Source of the DNA: Pseudomonas sp.
Lineage (GTDB): Bacteria > Pseudomonadota > Gammaproteobacteria > Pseudomonadales > Pseudomonadaceae
NCBI RefSeq assembly: GCF_002796985.1
Contig: NZ_PEKX01000006.1
Coordinates: 62,001-126,000 of the forward strand
Direction: 5' to 3'
DNA length: 64,000 bases
The position numbers were made by a program, and so were the translations under genes. A model generated the notes under the pieces. The model did no database searches, was not told the origin of the DNA, and saw only the letters and a program-made list of their open reading frames with translations. Of this stretch, positions 61,867 to 64,000 are shown one piece after another. How positions within the stretch are numbered: position 1 is the stretch's first letter; each line of letters begins with the position of its first letter.

Positions 61867-62700
61867 ATGAATAACGAGATAGTGCGATACCGGGTTGGTG
61901 ACTATGAGCTGACGTGCCAGGTTGCCGGGCAAGGGGTGCCGCTGCTGCTGGTTCACGGGTCGCTTTGTGACTATCGCTACTGGCAGGGGCAGATTGAGGC
62001 TTTGTCTGGCCGCTATCGTGTGATAGTACCCAGTCTGCGTCACTATTTCCCCGAACAATGGGATGGTGAGGGCACGGGCTTCACGACCGAGCAACATGTC
62101 CGTGATCTGCTGGCGCTACTTGATAAGTTGCCCGGACAGGTTCATCTGTTGGGCCATTCGCGAGGCGGCAATCTCTGTTTACGAATGGCGCTGGCGGCTC
62201 CGCAGAAACTGCTTTCCTTGACGCTTGCAGATCCCGGAGGAGATTTTGCCGATGATGTCTTCACTGGGGTAAATATCGAAGCGCCAGTATCTCCCGTTGA
62301 GCGCAATCAGTTTCGTCAGCAGGCGCTGAAGTTGATTCGTGCTGGTGAGGTGGAGGAGGGGTTGCGACTCTTTGTCGATACAGTTAGTGGGGCAGGGGTT
62401 TGGGCTCGATCCTCCCGGCAGTTCCGTGAAATGGCAACGGCCAATGCCATGACGTTGGTCGGGCAAGTGGCCGACCATCCGGTGCCCATTAATCGCGAAC
62501 AAATTGAACAATTGCAGATGCCGGTACTGCTGATCGGTGGAGCTGGAAGTCCAGAGCCGTTTCCGCGAATCATTCAGGCGCTGCAATCGATCATTAGAAA
62601 TGCCCAGACGGTGGTGATTCCTGGGGCGTCCCATGGCATGAACGTGATTCGCCCAGCAACCTTTAATCGTGCCGTGCTGGAATTTGTCGAGTGGTGCTGA
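61867..62700 (+). CDS. Alpha/beta hydrolase
   Basis: The 277-aa alpha/beta hydrolase has the oxyanion strand LLLVHGSLCDYRYW and the nucleophile elbow HLLGHSRGGNLCLRMALA (Ser). The acid is near LLIGGAGSPEP and the His is in VIPGASHGMN. The sequence is less G/C-rich than its neighbours. It lies upstream of thrS; substrate unknown. Start chosen by family length; ribosome site weak. Confidence 0.82.
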   Translation: MNNEIVRYRVGDYELTCQVAGQGVPLLLVHGSLCDYRYWQGQIEALSGRYRVIVPSLRHYFPEQWDGEGTGFTTEQHVRDLLALLDKLPGQVHLLGHSRGGNLCLRMALAAPQKLLSLTLADPGGDFADDVFTGVNIEAPVSPVERNQFRQQALKLIRAGEVEEGLRLFVDTVSGAGVWARSSRQFREMATANAMTLVGQVADHPVPINREQIEQLQMPVLLIGGAGSPEPFPRIIQALQSIIRNAQTVVIPGASHGMNVIRPATFNRAVLEFVEWC

Positions 62701-62755
62701 GTGACGCCAGAGTTGCCGCTCGTCAGTTTCGCTAACTTGCAGTAACATTCCACGT

Positions 62756-62785
62756 CCTGCCCGCTATCGTTCGCGGGCAGGTTTT
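62756..62785 (+). terminator. Rho-independent terminator of the hydrolase gene
   Basis: A 9-bp perfect stem (62756-62764 with 62773-62781) is followed by TTTTCG, 56 bp after the stop. Confidence 0.75.
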
Positions 62786-62941
62786 CGATTTCTTCCAGTG
62801 ATCTACGTCCGCGCGCGAATGCGCAGGGTGCCGACAAGGCGCCTGCCACTGTGAGGCAGGCTTTCCCGGCGGGCGACGCTTACTGGCACATCCCAACCCA
62901 TGTGGCCTTTCGTAGGGGTCACCACTAGGAGAGGAGGCGCC

Positions 62942-64000
62942 ATGCCCATCATTACTCTTCCCGACGGTAGTCAGCGTTCCTTCGATCATCCGGTCAGTGT
63001 GACCGAGGTGGCGCAATCCATTGGCGCAGGCTTGGCGAAAGCCACTCTGGCCGGCAAGGTCAACGGCCGTTTGGTCGATGCCTGCGACATCATCGACAGC
63101 GATGCGACGCTGCAGATCATTACCCCGAAGGACGAGGACGGGCTGGAAATCATCCGCCACTCCTGCGCGCACCTGGTGGGCCATGCGGTCAAGCAGCTGT
63201 ATCCAACCGCCAAGATGGTTATCGGTCCGGTGATCGATGAGGGCTTCTATTACGACATCGCCTTCGAGCGCCCCTTTACGCCGGAAGACATGGCCGCCAT
63301 CGAAAAGCGCATGGCCGAGTTGATCGAGAAGGACTACGACGTCATCAAGAAGATGACTCCGCGTGCCGAAGTCATCGAGACCTTCAAGGCTCGTGGTGAG
63401 GAATACAAGCTGCGCCTCATCGAGGATATGCCGGACGAGAAGGCCATGGGCCTGTACTTCCATGAGGAGTACGTGGACATGTGCCGCGGCCCGCATGTGC
63501 CGAACACGCGTTTCCTGAAAGCCTTCAAGCTGACCAAGATTTCCGGCGCGTACTGGCGCGGCGACTCGAAGAACGAGCAGCTGCAGCGTGTCTATGGCAC
63601 CGCCTGGGCGGACAAGAAGCAGTTGGCCGCCTACATTCAGCGCATCGAGGAAGCCGAGAAGCGCGATCACCGCCGCATCGGCAAGCAGCTCGACCTCTTC
63701 CATCTCCAGGAAGAAGCGCCGGGCATGGTCTTCTGGCACCCGAACGGCTGGACCGTCTATCAGGTGCTCGAGCAGTACATGCGCAAGGTGCAGCGTGACC
63801 ACGGTTATGTGGAGGTGCGCACTCCTCAGGTCGTCGACCGTATCCTCTGGGAGCGTTCCGGTCACTGGACCAACTACGCCGAAAACATGTTCACCACTGC
63901 GTCGGAAAGTCGCGACTTCGCGGTCAAGCCGATGAACTGCCCGTGCCACGTGCAGATCTTCAATCAGGGCCTGAAGTCCTACCGTGACCTGCCGCTGCGC
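62942..64000 (+). CDS. thrS: Threonyl-tRNA synthetase, N-terminal part (cut by window edge)
   Basis: 353 codons are present. TGS domain (MPIITLPDGSQRSFDHPVSV, about residues 1-60), editing domain with HSCAHLVGHAVKQLYP and Cys in YVDMCRGPHVPNT, then the start of the class II core (PGMVFWHPNGW, MNCPCHVQIF). ATG 62942 has AGGAGG close upstream. ThrS usually heads the infC-rpmI-rplT-pheST transcript, which would lie beyond the edge. Confidence 0.97.
   Translation, partial: MPIITLPDGSQRSFDHPVSVTEVAQSIGAGLAKATLAGKVNGRLVDACDIIDSDATLQIITPKDEDGLEIIRHSCAHLVGHAVKQLYPTAKMVIGPVIDEGFYYDIAFERPFTPEDMAAIEKRMAELIEKDYDVIKKMTPRAEVIETFKARGEEYKLRLIEDMPDEKAMGLYFHEEYVDMCRGPHVPNTRFLKAFKLTKISGAYWRGDSKNEQLQRVYGTAWADKKQLAAYIQRIEEAEKRDHRRIGKQLDLFHLQEEAPGMVFWHPNGWTVYQVLEQYMRKVQRDHGYVEVRTPQVVDRILWERSGHWTNYAENMFTTASESRDFAVKPMNCPCHVQIFNQGLKSYRDLPLR

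Overview
The window reads as a chromosome segment of a Pseudomonas, most likely of the P. aeruginosa / P. nitroreducens / P. citronellolis group (inference). The evidence is high GC, Pseudomonas-type REP hairpins, a class Ia NrdA with two ATP-cones, an oprH-phoP-phoQ operon, CyaB, a MvaU-type silencer, BapF and a PA2778/PA2779-type pair. From memory, several blocks follow PAO1 gene order (nrdBA-rstAB; pcpS-DLH-PL7-sltB2; oprH-phoPQ-araC-dctA; regulator-permease-bapF; pykF-ttuD-glxR-hyi-gcl-tetR-moaA; pauB with the PA2778/2779 pair; hydrolase-thrS), joined in a rearranged order. Both ends cut genes: a sensor protein on the left and thrS on the right.

Layout. 1-6.8 kb: a membrane sensor fragment, a CAP-domain protein, a ureidoglycine aminohydrolase with a LysR regulator, small proteins including one behind a perfect LexA box, and a YcaC-type hydrolase. 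6.8-8.3 kb: no gene; three families of dispersed repeats and two inverted copies of a roughly 310-bp structured element sharing a perfect 70-bp repeat. 8.3-11.0 kb: an accessory block. It holds a phage-type antirepressor (BRO-N) behind a short overlapping leader ORF and a C4-like antisense RNA. Next to it lies an AT-rich two-gene unit: a membrane-anchored receiver protein with a 12-Asn linker, overlapping a histidine-kinase-like protein that has no sensor domain. 11-19.4 kb: nrdB, nrdA and their long regulatory region (NrdR and DnaA boxes), then rstA, an acetyltransferase and rstB. 19.5-22.2 kb: modABC behind a ModE-type box.

22.3-36 kb: OprD-family porin, phosphopantetheinyl transferase, dienelactone hydrolase, alginate lyase overlapping a lytic transglycosylase, oprH-phoP-phoQ with a PhoP box, an AraC regulator, dctA with a sigma-54 promoter and three upstream palindromes, cyaB and an HD-domain protein. 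36-39.7 kb: LuxR regulator, amino-acid permease and a beta-peptidyl aminopeptidase. 39.9-45.2 kb: five minus-strand genes for sulfate binding, a K+ channel, Ser/Thr uptake, a DapF-like protein lacking both catalytic cysteines, and urea transport.

45.7-55 kb: a minus-strand glyoxylate-to-pyruvate route (gcl, hyi, glxR, ttuD, pykF) with a divergent GlcG-like gene, a TetR regulator and moaA. A TGTATACA-like site recurs between gcl and the GlcG gene and again upstream of tetR. 55-64 kb: a solute-binding protein, the PA2779/PA2778 pair, pauB, tRNA-Val(GAC), small proteins, a MvaU-type silencer, a hydrolase and thrS.

The best candidates for something undescribed are the receiver/kinase pair at 10.2-10.8 and 9.2-10.2 kb, and the adjoining C4-leader-antirepressor module. 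No integrase, transposase, CRISPR array or rRNA gene was seen.
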